NCBI GenBank assembly: GCA_025504975.1
Contig: JANUWI010000001.1
Location: forward strand, 248,001-312,000
Length of the DNA: 64,000 nucleotides
Reading direction: 5' to 3'
DNA from: Plenodomus lindquistii
Taxonomy: Eukaryota > Ascomycota > Dothideomycetes > Pleosporales > Leptosphaeriaceae
The notes beneath the pieces are model-generated. The model worked only from the letters and a program-made list of their open reading frames with translations, was not told the origin of the DNA and did not search any database. The translations under genes were made by a program, and so were the position numbers. Of this stretch, positions 11,227-23,100 are shown in pieces (positions within the stretch are counted from its first letter, which is position 1; each line of letters starts with the position of its first letter).

Positions 11227-12812
11227 ATGGGCATCGTTTCGAGATCGACCTTTGCAGGCCGCGCTGCCGCAATCGTCGCACTTCTCAGTGCCTCTGCCAT
11301 GGCCCAATTCGACACTCCATACTGCTCGAGTCAAAACACTGGCTCAGGCGATGCTAGTACGTACATGTCCATCGCCAGTCTATCACACCCAGCGTAGCTA
11401 ATTGTTCCAGTGAACTCGAATTTCCAATCAAACGGCCTGTGCACTGATCACTGTAATGGCAGTGGCACCTTCGCCTTCGCCGTGATTCAGTTCAACAACT
11501 GCTGGTGCACCAACTACATTCCTGCAGATCAGCAAGACTCCAGCGACTGTCGGGTCAGCTGTCCCGGGTACCCCACAGAGTTCTGCGGCGACAAGGACAA
11601 AGACCTCTTCATCTACGTCCAACTAGCAGGAACGCCGTCTGGTACCCAAGGCGGCTCGAGACCCTCTACCACAGACGTGAGTACTGCGGCCCCTCCCCCA
11701 GCTTCGACAGAAGAACCTCCCTCGTCAGAGGCGCCTACTGTTAGTACCTGTTTCTTCGCATCGCAAACGTGTTCACCCCTTTCCCGTCCATTGCTTTACT
11801 CCCTTTCCTCATGTCTTGTATTCACAATGCACTCTCGATCTGTATTTGACTTGTTTGGCAGCGAGCGCCTGCTTCGCCAACGGTAGTCACGAGAGTTGTT
11901 ACGGCGAATCCAGACACAGTCGTCAAGACCGTGGTTGGACCACCGCAAGTAACGACTGTGTTCCATTCCACCACGTCTGTTTCTACCGTTTCCACAACCA
12001 AAGTGCGTTCTGCTTTCTCTACTGTATCCGTCACGGAACTGCGTTCTTTCTTGTTGACCATCGCTACAACCGATTTGAGATCGGTTTTGCCTTCTATTGT
12101 TATACCCACTTTGTACACCGTCTTGGTTGGCCATGCCCACACCCTCCTTTCTTAATGCTAATTAGCCTTGCAGAGTACGCGAGCAACTTCGACAAAGCGC
12201 GCCACTTCTTCTGCCGACCCGCCTTCCACGACCGAGGAGCCCATGACGACAGCAACTGTAGTCACCGAAAGTGGTGTCATTGTCACGCGCACAGTCGTCT
12301 TCACCCCTAGCTCCACCCCTGCCCGTGGTCAAACTGGCGATAGCGACGGCAACAGTTCGAACACGGGCGCAATCGTCGGAGGTGTCGTTGGAGGTGTCGC
12401 TGGCTTACTTGCAATCGTCGGCGGTATTCTCTTCCTCCTGTGGAGAAGGAGGAAGCAGCAACAACAACTCGACGGCGAGGGTGGACAATCGAGTCTGAAT
12501 CGCAATACTAGCACTATGAGCAAGGCCGGATTACTCGGCGGAAACGGCGCTGAGAAGCACATGCAATATCCTGCAGCAGTCGCCACATCAGGATCGCAAA
12601 GAAGTCGGCACGATGACGATTCTATCGGACCCTTGTCTGCGTCAGATCGCAGATACAGTCAGCCCGTGTTGGTCGATTCCAGGCTCAATCCTCGAGCTGT
12701 TCTTACATTCCATGGTTCCAATGAGAGCAGAGAAAGTCTGGCCAGTATCGACGATAGCCGAGACTACGGACGGCAGCTGAATGTTGTCAACCCGGATCCA
12801 TCTAGGGACTGA
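11227..12812 (+). CDS. WSC-domain cell-wall stress sensor, single-pass membrane protein
   Basis: Four exons, 11227-11356, 11411-11739, 11862-12002 and 12174-12812 (introns 54, 122 and 171 bp), predict 412 residues. Residues 1-26 are a signal peptide ending SASAMA. Residues about 33-115 form a WSC domain with the expected eight Cys, including CWC in the middle and FCGD at the end. A Ser/Thr/Pro-rich stalk follows, expected to be O-mannosylated. Residues about 265-290 are a transmembrane helix (GAIVGGVVGGVAGLL), then the basic stop-transfer RRRKQQQQ and a Ser-rich cytoplasmic tail of about 120 residues. This is the Wsc/Slg1 layout, which senses wall stress and signals to Rho1 and the cell-integrity MAPK path. 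The third intron is long, and its upstream frame stays open to 12155, so a retained-intron form lacking the membrane helix is possible. Confidence 0.87.
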
Positions 12813-13640
12813 GATCATCGCCAAGATGACAGCTACTAGCTGCGAGCTCGACCCTGAGATTTCGAGATCGCATGACGTTAGTGAGGACAGTTGGATGTCA
12901 ATAGCTGCGTTACGACCTCACGAACCATCGTCCACTACACCTGTACAGGAATATTTATCATAGCATCGGCGTACGGCGTTTCATAGGGTCTTCTCGTGTC
13001 TTTCGGTAGTTTGCCGCCACGGTCTCCGGAATTATCTTCGAATCAGGATCCACCTCCATTAATGGCGCCCTAACCTTGTACACCACATTCTTCTTCTCGC
13101 CGAACATCTCCATTTGTTGTTACGTACATATTTGTTGAAAGACTTGCTTGGGAGAGGGGAAGAGAAGTGATAGCGGTGGGCTGAACGGGGGAATGCGAAT
13201 CATTGTTTGGCGGATGACAGATGAGAGTAGTCGGATGCATAAGCAACTCTTTAGTTAGCGAGAAAGAGCAGGGCAGGTGTGGCTCTTCGCTCAAATAATA
13301 AAAACAAGCTCAATGTAACATGTGCTCAATCGTGATGAGACGTATGGACATGGCCCGTGGACAGCTCCCTCGAGAGCTTACACTGCGTGCTCTTGAGCGG
13401 AGTGTTGAGATGACCTGTGAAGCATGACGAGTGGACAAAGGTGGTCCATTCTGTTCAGTATTGTATTATGCCCGCCCCTGCATGATATTTGCTGAGACTC
13501 AATCGCCCATGCGCCACGTTCAGCTAGGGTCCAGAATGTCGACCACGCCTGTTCATTCCCACTGCCCATTCCACCCCCAACGATCACTCCACACGTCAGG
13601 ACTCGGGCTGCAGAGCCAGAAATTAGCCTGATATTGCGCC
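12813..13640. other. Intergenic region, 0.8 kb
   Basis: 3' region of the WSC gene and promoter of the ArfGAP gene. No coding sequence supported. Confidence 0.5.
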
Positions 13641-15171
13641 ATGAGTAAAATGTGGGAGGTCGACCCGGAGACGCGGAGCAAGGTACGCATGTCAACAGTA
13701 CCTCGTGCCCTGAGCGGTGGTGTCGCGGGGGTGGGGTGCATCGCGACGCGCAAAGCAGCGACGCGCAGAGCACATGTGCGCTTATGAGTGGACATGGCAG
13801 CTGACAGGTGCATGTAGTTGCTGGAGATCCAGAAGACCAACGACAACAACAAGTGTGTCGACTGCAATGCGCCGAGTCCACAATGGGTACGCCGCCCTCT
13901 CCATGCCCTCCCTCCTTCCTCCCTGCCTGGCTACGCAGCCCTGGGGGCGCATACTGACGTCTGACCTGCCAGGCTTCGCCCAAGCTGGGCATCTTCATGT
14001 GCCTCTCGTGCTCGGGCGTGCACCGCGGTCTCGGCGTACACATCTCGTTCATTCGCAGCATCACCATGGACGCCTTCAAGGGCGCCGAGCTCGCGCGCAT
14101 GGCCGCCGGCGGCAACAAGACATACCAGGACTTCTTCAACTCACACGCCTCCAATACAAAGGACGGGCGGACCTTTGAGGCCTCGTCGATCCAGGAGCGC
14201 TACGACTCGGAGGCCGGCGACGAGTGGAAGGAGAGGCTGAGCTGCAAGGTCGAGGACCGCGAGTTCGACAGGGCCAACCTGCCCAAGCGGCTGCCCAAGA
14301 AGGAGGCCGCGGCGGCTGCGGGCATGGGAGCGCCGTTGAGCGGCCGCGCAAGCGCAGGCGGAAGCAGGAGCCAGACGCCGCTGGGCAAGCCTCGAGGCAA
14401 CGATGCCAACTTCCAGCGATCGGGCTCGCCCGCATTGGGCACAAACGCCATGTCGTCACAAAAGGCCAAGAACGAGGCCTACTTTGCGAAGATGGGCCAG
14501 GCCAATGCCGATCGCCCGGAGGGTGTAGCGCCCAGTCAGGGAGGCAAGTTCTCAGGTTTTGGCAGCGAGCCAGATTCGTGGAAGAAAGAGGACAACTTTG
14601 ATGCACCACCTGAAATATCAGATTTCCAGAAGGATCCCGTGGCGGCGCTGACCAAGGGCTTTGGCTGGCTCGGCGCAAGTGTCAGTAAGGCGGGCAAGAC
14701 GGGTTACGAGGGCTGGGTCAAGCCTGGCATGCAAAAGGTACACATGCAGTGCAGGCTCTATATTTCACCCCTTCACTAACAATCACGCAGCTCGCCGAAG
14801 CAGACATTGCCTCTCAAGCCCGCAACACCGCCGGTACCCTCGGTGCAACCCTACAAACTGGCGTTGTCAACGCTGGCACTACATTCAACCGCTTCGTCGA
14901 AGGCGACAACGCCTCTGCCTCTTCTACTACTCGCCGCGGCGGCACCGCCGTTGAACCTGAACGCAAAGATTTCTGGGAGTCGTTTGGCGAGCCGCCAAAG
15001 GGACCTAGCAAAGATAAACAGGACTTTTGGGACGAGTTCTCGAGCGCAGGCGAGTCGAGGGTCAATGCTACGCAGGCGAAGCAAAAGCCTTCAGGGATTG
15101 GGACGACGGCTATGAAGAAGGGTGGAGCAGCGGGTGGGAAGAAGGATGATGAAAGTTGGGGTGAGTGGTAG
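13641..15171 (+). CDS. GCS1: ArfGAP, ADP-ribosylation factor GTPase-activating protein (Gcs1/ArfGAP1-like)
   Basis: Four exons, 13641-13682, 13818-13886, 13973-14737 and 14791-15171, all phase 0, predict 418 residues. The N-terminal ArfGAP zinc finger is C-x2-C-x16-C-x2-C (CVDC...CLSC, residues about 27-49), split by an intron after PQW. It is followed by SGVHRGLGVHISFIRS with the catalytic arginine finger. FFNSHAS and AARYDSEAG-like text (here IQERYDSEAGDEWK) close the domain. Downstream are a basic, Ser/Gly-rich linker, then a GFGWLGASVSKAGKTGYEG segment typical of the Gcs1/ArfGAP1 lipid-packing (ALPS-type) region, and repeated KDFWESFGE and KQDFWDEFS motifs at the tail, which resemble coat-binding W-x-x-F sites. 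Expected role: GTP hydrolysis on Arf1 at Golgi membranes. An Arf-GEF lies 5 kb downstream. Confidence 0.93.
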
Positions 15172-16375
15172 ATGATGTGGACGGTTGGATGGAGTTGGGG
15201 AGTCTGGACTGCCATGTGTTGGATCGGTGAGGTTTGTTACAAGGTCAGTATAGCGGTGTTGGAAGATTTGCGTTGTCCTTGTTCTTGACGTGTTCTGGTC
15301 TTAGATTGGCCTCGTCTATGCTGTCTTGAGATGCACGCTTAGATACTCTAGGATGTACGGATTAGCCCTGGAGTAGAATCCAACACGAGGTGTCTCGTGA
15401 GATACCACAGTCAAGCCATGGACGTTGTGAACATCTCCATCACCTCGTTATATACAACAGACACGCGCTGTATTGGCCTCTTTCAGACGCAGGCGCGATC
15501 TGCCTCTCGAACCGTGTCAAGACAGTCGCTAGTCTCACCTCTCTCTCTCTCTCAAAACTCAACATGGTTCACTGCAACCGGACAGCAGATCGATTAATGA
15601 CACAAGCTATATATGAACCTACTCTATGAGACAGCATAACTTGGCCACGATTGTATACGTGGTGCATCTCACGCTTCCCAGGGCGCTTGGCATGGTCCGC
15701 TTCTGGCACCTTCCCACCGTCTGCCACGCGCGATCCTCTCCTCGGTCTAGAGCACTTGCTCTGTCATCTCATCTGAACAGTAGCTACGTCCAAGGTACAG
15801 CACAACCCGCCTTCTATTGCTGTTACCACGGTGAGCGCCCCAACCCATAAAAGCTTCTTCTCGGACGACTGCGTCTCTTCTTCTTCTCACATCACACTAC
15901 AACCATCTCGCATCGCCGCTCGAGTCTGTTGACGTTGCCATTCGGTTCTTGGTACGTTATCGCACCTCACCTCTGTGAGCATGACACCACCGCCGCGCCA
16001 GTCCTGTCCGTCGGCGAAGGGCCTTACGCTGAACATGTGCAGACTTTGCCAGATCACTTGGGACTACATTGCCTTACATATCGGTACGCCCACTCTCATC
16101 CAACCACTTCCTTCGATCTGCACCTCTGGCTGGGACTTGATCACCATGCAACGTCCATCATGCCCAGCAACCCACATGGGCCTTGTCGAGCTTCTCATGC
16201 TGACATGGTACAGCAACATCACTGTATCAGTTCGAGCATCTGTCTGAGGTATGTCATCCATTCTTTCAGCCTTGTGACGCCCTTACTACTCCTTCTCTTG
16301 CCTGTCACCTTCCCTCTTGCTTCACCGCACATCTCTGATGTCCCGTGCTAACAGTTACCTCGCAGCCCCTTCAAC
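15172..16375. other. Intergenic region, with likely promoter and 5' leader of the next gene
   Basis: No supported protein. It includes a CT microsatellite at 15538-15552. From about 15,844 a CATAAAAG box is followed by a CT-rich stretch and many CACA motifs, a layout common at fungal transcription starts. This suggests a leader of about 500 nt before the ATG at 16376. Confidence 0.45.
16249..16365 (+). other. Probable intron in the 5' untranslated leader
   Basis: Donor GTATGT at 16249, branch-like GTGCTAAC about 15 bp before the acceptor, and acceptor TCGCAG ending at 16365, eleven bases before the ATG of the next gene. All three signals fit introns used elsewhere in the window. Confidence 0.5.
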
Positions 16376-17705
16376 ATGACTCGACTCCTCCCCTTCCTTC
16401 TCGGTACGCTTTTCGCTTTCTCGGCCTTTGTACGATCAGAGGACAGACTGCGCGTCTATTCCTTCTCGGGCCGGGGCTGTGATGGGCCGCCTCAACTTGT
16501 CAACCTCGACATCAAAAAGAACGTTTGTCACACTCTGGCTACGGGCGCCAACAGCTTCAGGTCAGTCAAGCATGGCGACGACGGCTGGATCGAGGACGTC
16601 AACAATGGCAACGCGATGTGTCAGTTTGTCGCATACTCGACACAGAGCTGTGCGCCGGGCACCCACCTTGCAATCTTCGACATGCCCAGTGAGATCCAAG
16701 AGTGTCACGACTACACCAGCAACCTACCAGCATTGGCAATTCGATTTGAATGCGCGCCTCCCGTCAGTACCATGTGAGTTCGCGTGTTCAATTTCTCTTT
16801 GGCCTCAACTGACCAGCTTCAGTAAGGTTATCGCCACCGAGACCCATCTCCAAACTTCATGGTCGATTGGTCCGGATGGAAAGGCTACGCCTTTTGACGA
16901 GTTTACGACAAGGACCCATACTCATCTATCCACTGTCGAGCTCATTCCCCGTTCGGCTGAGACAGCTGATGCTCTCCTTGAGCCTCGCCAGGATATCAAA
17001 AACAATCACGTCGGCGTGTGGATGCTCCACCCGTGGAGTCTGTCACTCATATGTTACGACTGCTACACTTACAAGACGGACGACTTCACAAAGTTCGATT
17101 GTCGGAGCGGTCCCAAGAATATCATTGACTGTGGAACCAAACCTCCTAATGCAGACAATGCACGATCGACTTCCACTTCTACAACCACATCTACAACCAC
17201 ATCGACTACGTTCACGGTCACGCCAATTACAACCTCCACCATTCGTACCGGCAGTGCCATCACGTTGTCATCTTCATCCTTATCATCAACCTCCGCGGCG
17301 GTCGAGCGTGCCGAGGGCGATGCTGAGATGGCTGACGGCGACATCGAGAAACGCTCCTGGCACCGCCGCGTCTGGTTCAAGCATCCCTACAGGGACGACT
17401 TTACACGAGTCTGTGCAGACGCAGAGTGGGAGAAGCGAGGCAAGCCCAACAATGAAATCCGACTCCAGGACATCTCGACCAACTTGGGCAAGTGCAATGG
17501 GAATCCCGATGTCAAGAATCTGGACGCACCGGTCGTCCGGACCATTTTGTCTGCAACGACAACGACAACGACCACGCACAGCGTATCGGTAATGAGTTCG
17601 ACTAAGACCACCACGATCAGTGTCGCTGTTCTCACCGGCAGGGACGGCGATGAGGAGACGGAGGCTGCAACGCTCGATGCTGCTCCCTCTCACGGCGATT
17701 TGTGA
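16376..17705 (+). CDS. Secreted protein of unknown function with two similar modules and a Kex2-like site
   Basis: Exons 16376-16773 and 16823-17705 (49-bp intron, GTGAGT..TTCAG) give 426 residues. Residues 1-21 are a clear signal peptide ending FVRS. Residues 22-132 hold a Cys-containing domain (GRGCDGPPQL, NVCHTL, MCQFVAYSTQSCAPGTH, ECHDY) that I do not recognise. Residues about 198-250 begin VWMLHPW and residues about 309-365 begin VWFKHPY; both continue with a Cys, a charged stretch and a second Cys, so they look like a diverged internal duplication. Each is followed by a Thr-rich run. Between them at about residue 307 is EKR, a Kex2-type cleavage site. No membrane anchor is seen. It could be a wall-associated or effector-like protein. 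No function is assigned. Confidence 0.8.
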
Positions 17706-18037
17706 CGTGTCGATCTGGTCGGGTAGTGGATGGTACTGCTGCAAGGAGTGTTGATGACATGGTTTGTTCATGGGGCGGATGATTGTGGTGTGTTGATTGC
17801 GATGGACTTTTTTTCTCGTCTTGTTTGTTTGGTATGACTTTGTTGTTGTATGTTTAGCGTAGATAGTCTACCGGAGTAAGACATCGATACTTGGGCCCAA
17901 GGCCGTCAAATTCTAGGTTCTTGTCTGCCAAATTCTCTCCACTCACATTACCTTCACCCTCCTCTCTTCTCTCGTATCACCCCCCGGTTCTTTTCTCCTC
18001 TCCATCACCCCATCCACCCTGCCACTCCAATCTATTC
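17706..18037. other. Convergent intergenic region
   Basis: Between two convergent genes. T-rich then CT-rich sequence, consistent with two 3' untranslated regions; no gene seen. Confidence 0.5.
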
Positions 18038-18643
18038 CTATTCCAACTCCGCCGCCAACGCAATCACCCGATCCAACAACGCCTTCTCCTCCCCCGCCGC
18101 ATTCTTCGTCACCTTGTCCCTCAAATGCGCAACCTGTAACCCCGCCTCCCTCGGCGGCTTCCCCTGCGCCGTCTGTATCCTACTAACCTGCATCTCCAAA
18201 AAGAACTTCGGCACCTTAATCGCCAACCCCCCACCCACACTCCTAACCCCCGCCTCTGTCGCAAGATAAACATTTAATTCATCCTGAAACGTCTTTAAAT
18301 CCGTATCTTTTAGCGGTGTCTTTGTAGCAAAGGTTTCGAGGGCGAAGGTCAAAGGTGATAAGGGGGATTGGGAGAAGTCGATGCTGGAGTAGGAAGTTGA
18401 TCCCGAGGTTACGTCGGGGATGCCGGGGAGGGTTGTGCTTGTGGTGGAGCAGGATATGCGTGGGATGAGGGTTGATACGGAGGTGGCGACTTCGGCGGGG
18501 AGGGGGAGAGTGCCGGGGGTGAAGCATGCGGATTGGGATTGGGATTGGCGGGTGAGAAGGGGGAGGGGGAGGGAGGTTGGGTGGGCGGCTGTGAGGGCTG
18601 TGAGGAGAGCCAGGGTGATGGGTAGGGGGAGGGAGGGGTGCAT
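18038..18643 (-). CDS. Small secreted protein of unknown function
   Basis: Single-exon 201-residue protein. Residues 1-19 (MHPSLPLPITLALLTALTA) form a signal peptide with cleavage likely after TAA. Only two Cys follow (ACFTPG and RISCSTT), which could pair in one disulfide. The middle is Ser/Thr-rich; the last 80 residues are more regular and charged (KVPKFFLEMQVSRIQTAQGK, then LRDKVTKNAAGEEKALLDRVIALAAELE) and should be helical. I recognise no domain. The clean ORF, the signal peptide and the start next to a CAACC-repeat leader support it. Small size and secretion make it an effector-type candidate, but only by class. Confidence 0.7.
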   Translation of the reverse strand: MHPSLPLPITLALLTALTAAHPTSLPLPLLTRQSQSQSACFTPGTLPLPAEVATSVSTLIPRISCSTTSTTLPGIPDVTSGSTSYSSIDFSQSPLSPLTFALETFATKTPLKDTDLKTFQDELNVYLATEAGVRSVGGGLAIKVPKFFLEMQVSRIQTAQGKPPREAGLQVAHLRDKVTKNAAGEEKALLDRVIALAAELE

Positions 18644-18667
18644 TCTGTCAGGAGGGGCGTGGGAGGT

Positions 18668-18698
18668 GTTGGTTGGTTGGTTGGTTGGTTGGCTGGCT
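18668..18698. repeat. Tetranucleotide repeat (GGTT)n
   Basis: About seven GGTT units decaying to GGCT, directly upstream of the minus-strand small secreted protein gene. Confidence 0.9.
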
Positions 18699-18884
18699 GT
18701 GATGTCGGTGTGGTGTGGTGTATGTGGGTGGGGGTTGGTGATTATATATCCAAGGTGAAGTTGAGGCCAAAATTTTTAAAGAACAAATTCACCAAGAACA
18801 ATCCCTTAAACCAGAAGGGAAGGAATAGAAACGAAGTAGCGACCGACCAGCGAACCGTAAAAACCAAAACCCAGATACTGAAAT

Positions 18885-18905
18885 GAAGTGAAGTGAAGTG
18901 AGTGA
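18885..18905. repeat. Pentanucleotide repeat (AAGTG)n
   Basis: Three to four AAGTG units in intergenic DNA. Confidence 0.8.
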
Positions 18906-19380
18906 ATGCTGCGAAAAATATCACTCGAAGCCCCCCAAGCCCTTTATATCCCATCCCCATCCACACGCCGAACTACGTACAGTCAGTAGAAGATCTCACG
19001 ATATGCGTATATATCGCATGTTACGTTATTGCAGGATCAAACATTCAGGCACTCCACCATTCTTCCTCACCCGCCCAGCAGTAGCGTAGTGTTACTGCCA
19101 TACCATGTCAATAACACATGACTGAACATCTTTTTGGACATGGAACAATGCGATGCGAAACGCAACAGTTGCGGTTTCGCACCCCCTCCACCCCTTCGCT
19201 TGCAAGCGTGTACGTGAAATATGCCGAGGTTGCTGGAAAATTTGTTTTCGCGAATCCTAGTGGGTTGGTCATTGTGCAGGGGAAGGATTTAGGTATATCG
19301 GCAAGGGGAATTTCGTATGACTGTGCGATGATGCCGTGCGGCTGGTTTGAGGTCGAGTGCGGGCGTTGGTCCGTTGTGAG

Positions 19381-19397
19381 TGTGTGTGTGTGTGTGT
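19381..19397. repeat. Dinucleotide repeat (TG)n
   Basis: Eight uninterrupted TG units, preceded by GAG and followed by TTT. Confidence 0.9.
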
Positions 19398-20186
19398 TTT
19401 AGACTCTGAAACGAGGAGGCGGCAGCGACATCGTCAACAGCGAGGGTTGCAAAACGAGGCATTGCACCTGTTTTCTTGCGGGATATCTTGTGCATGCGTT
19501 GATCACTACACTTCTGTGTAGTCGCACATCACATATCCCTGCACTGCCTTAATTCACTACCATCTGCAACTCAACACCTCTTCGTATTTCGCTATTTTAA
19601 AAAAACGCGCTCAGCTTGCTCGCTCGCTTCAATCAATTCATCCATCCAATATGCCTACCGTGCATCTTTCTTCCCTTCATTACCCATTCTCCCAATGCAA
19701 AACAGTAGTGTTCCAATAGCTCCCGACCCAGTATGCACTTGCTCTCACTCTGCCAGCCTGTCTGCCTGCCTGCCTATCACAAACCCGAAATCTTTTACTC
19801 AAAAAAACGCCGTTCTGAAGTGTCTCCCATCTATGCATACAAAGAGAAAAAAAGAGGTTGATAAGGTAGGAGAATTGCGCCACTGCCAGGGATAGGACAA
19901 ATGTATGAAATGTGATATCGACTTGGCGCACTTTCTCTCATCATCGCGTGCGATGACGGCTGCAAGGTTTATGAAAGCTGATCGTATGAGAACAGGTGTG
20001 GAAATTGAGAAGGAGGCAAGGAAAGATTTGTCAAACCTTCATGCTCGTTGCGATGGCGACGACGACGACGCTATGCCTGGCGGTAAATCCACTTTTGGAA
20101 GAGAAAAAGATCCAAGCAAGGTGTCGACGGAAAAAGGAAAAGTTAAAACGGAATCCCACCACGTTCCGCGTTCGTGGTTGCCTTCG

Positions 20187-23100
20187 TCAAGGACCAGCAA
20201 CGGAAGGATTGAAGTTGAGGTTCTCGGTCTTGATGTCGTGAACAGGCAGGTCCTTGCTTAGCTTGGTTGCTTGCTCGCCAGAGTTTCGCTCTTTGGCCAA
20301 CTCCTCCTCCGCAATGTCGCTCATATCTGATGCTGGGTCCGAGTCTTGGCCGTCCTTATGAGACTCGCGGTAGCTTGCAGGTGTGATTGTAGCGGTCGAG
20401 ACATGCCGTTGCTTTATGGCGTCTGTCGAGAGCTTCCGAGGAATGAAGTAGTCGTTGGTATCACTCGTAGGTGACAAGAGTGTGGTAGTGCCGCCACTAA
20501 TGATGCTGATACCGTCTCGGTCATCGGCCGAAGCTGCCTCGGCTGCTTCTTGGAGTTGCTTCTTCGTCTTTAGCCTCTCTTCTGGGGTAGAATTGTGCCA
20601 ATCAGCCCCGAATTGAATGACGGACGCCTTCTTGCCATGGACCGTAAAACTGCCATGTCTGCGCGCGAGACCTTCGCTTTCGCTGGGATCGTCGCTGACA
20701 ACTGTAGACGCTGAATTGCTCGCCTTGTGGCTGCGGCGATGGGATGATCCTCCATGAGATTCTCGCAGAGTGCGATGTAGGCTGCGTCTTTGTTTTGTGC
20801 GAGATGCAGGAGACCCTGCCAGCGCAGCTAGCGACTGCTCGCCATCTGATTCAACAGCTCCTTCGGGGCGTGGCCCATCCAGGGCACGCAATTCTGGGGT
20901 ATTTGGTTCATCACCTGGAGGTGGAGTGGCGTATCGTGAATCATCGTCAGAACTATCATCAGACGTAATTGTACCACCACCCATTGTGGATATTGACGGC
21001 CGATGTTCTGTGGGTAGTAGCCTTGGTGAGCGGCCAGCGGAACTTGCTAAGGAGCTCCGACGGTCGGACGCTGGAGGGCTAAAGGACATGGGAGCAATGT
21101 GGAATTGTGCAGACGCGTCGTGTGGACTCGATTGACGTGATGTCTCAGGTGGTGTCTTGAAAGCATCGTCGCCTGCATATTCAGTATCCCGTGAAGACTT
21201 GGTTCCAGGTCGAAGCGAGGGTGACCCAGGAGAAGGAGGTGGCTTGGGACCGCTAGTAGTTGAGCTCGTCTTCGATGTGAGCCTTGCTAAGCCGCTGATT
21301 TTCGATGCTCGATTGGACTGATGTGGCGATAGCTGTGGCATCGATGGTTGCACTGCGTCTGTCATTCTCTCAATGCGAGCTTGCTTGTCTGCTGCGCCCT
21401 GCTTCTCATCTTCCAACTCCTGTGCCAAGATGTCACGATGGCACTTCATACGCCAGATCTCGATCCGAGCCCATTTGAGCTTCGCAGACAATCTGCCTGC
21501 AGAGTGAATGACCATGTCTCGCGTCTTCGGTTGAATAGGGGCCAGAATTTGCAAATGCCGTGCATCTCTGAGCCGACCTTCCAATTCCTTGATCGCCTGT
21601 GCGAGCTTCTCCTCAGACTCGCCTATCCGCACCTGCATGAGATCCTTGCGGGCACTCATCATCTGCTGAGCAAACTGATTATCAATCTTCCCACTCTGTA
21701 TCGTCACCTCACCAGTCGAGGTCGGTATCGACTTGGTCGAGTGGGATGAGTTGAGACGACGAATTCCGCGATTCCGCTGTCCTTCGTAAAGCCCACCAAT
21801 CATGCCTCTAGATCGAACTCCAAGGGTCTCGAATGCAGCCGTGTAGTTGAGAACGCCCAGCCACTCATTCAAATCCTTTTCGCTGTCAGCTAGGAATGTC
21901 TCTTCTCCCGCCTTGGTGAACATGACGAATGCGTTCTTGTGTTTCCTGTACGTATTGTCAACCAGCGAGACTGCGCCGTCCATGGGTATGAGGTGATCCT
22001 GCTTAAAATCTGGAAGCGCAGGCTGGAAGAGGACTGGTCCAGTCTCGCCTCGTTTGATGTGAGCATCGTGTTGGCTCATCAAATTCTTTGCCCAGCTTGA
22101 GTTGCGGAAGAGCGAAAGTCCGGACCGTGTGAGGACCGCTCCCCACTCTTGCCACGGCGAGCGCGCCTTCTTGCGTTTTGTGTCTTTTCGCCACAAGATG
22201 CCGACCTTTGTCACAGGCATCTCAACAATGCCGACCGAGGTGCCGAGCGGGTTCTCCTGGGCTTCTTCAGACATGAAAGCCTCGGGCCTAGATCGGGACG
22301 ACACAATCTGAATGACGCCGTAACGGGAGAAGGACTTGTAGATGTTCTTAGTATCTAGAGTCGCAGCGGTGCCGGTGTAGTTGTACGGATCATCCAAGTT
22401 CATGACATCCTTGATGCTGGGTCGTAAAGCGTCCAATTTGCCTTCAAAAATGAGCGTGTAAGGATCTATGGGTTCCTTGGCAGCCTTCCTTGCTGGGTCG
22501 TTCATTGGTCCCTTGAGCACAGCGGTCCTCTTGCTCTTCTTGGACGAGATGTTCTTGAGATCAACTTCATCCTCAATGTGAATGAATGGTGTGTAGGCGA
22601 TGTTGTCGTAGAAGCAGCCCAAAACATCGTCTGAGACACCCTCGCAGGATGAATTTTTTATATAATCTGGCCGTTGCATCTTGCGCTTATTGTTCTTGTT
22701 GAAGACGTCTGTATGTAGGATGATGATGGAGAAGGAGATGAAGTATGCCTTGTCTGCGCTGATGTAGATGCCGGGGTTGCACTCGTGGTATCGGTCAGCG
22801 AAGCCCTGCAATACGCGATCAATCTGCTGCGTCTCCTTGGGCAATTCAATCTGCATGAGCAGTTTGCGGATTGCCATATCGATGGGGTCGCCGAAGAAGG
22901 CAAACTTGCGCATGTAACTTCGCAGGACCGAGAGCAGGAATGCATCGTCGGTCTTTGACAGGTGGCTGGCAATGATGCTTTTGTCGGGGTTGCTCTCTTC
23001 TATTCTTTCGAGGTAGTGACCGGGGGTTTCGCCCTCTTCTCTCTCCGGTAGCACCAAAGTTTCCCGGCTAATGTTGAGCGAGTTTTGATGCGAGGTCAAG

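Larger units (their letters stand above)
18644..20186. other. Intergenic region, 1.5 kb
   Basis: Holds the promoter of the small secreted protein and the 3' region of the Arf-GEF. It has simple repeats at 18668-18698, 18885-18905 and 19381-19397. No gene supported. Confidence 0.5.
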
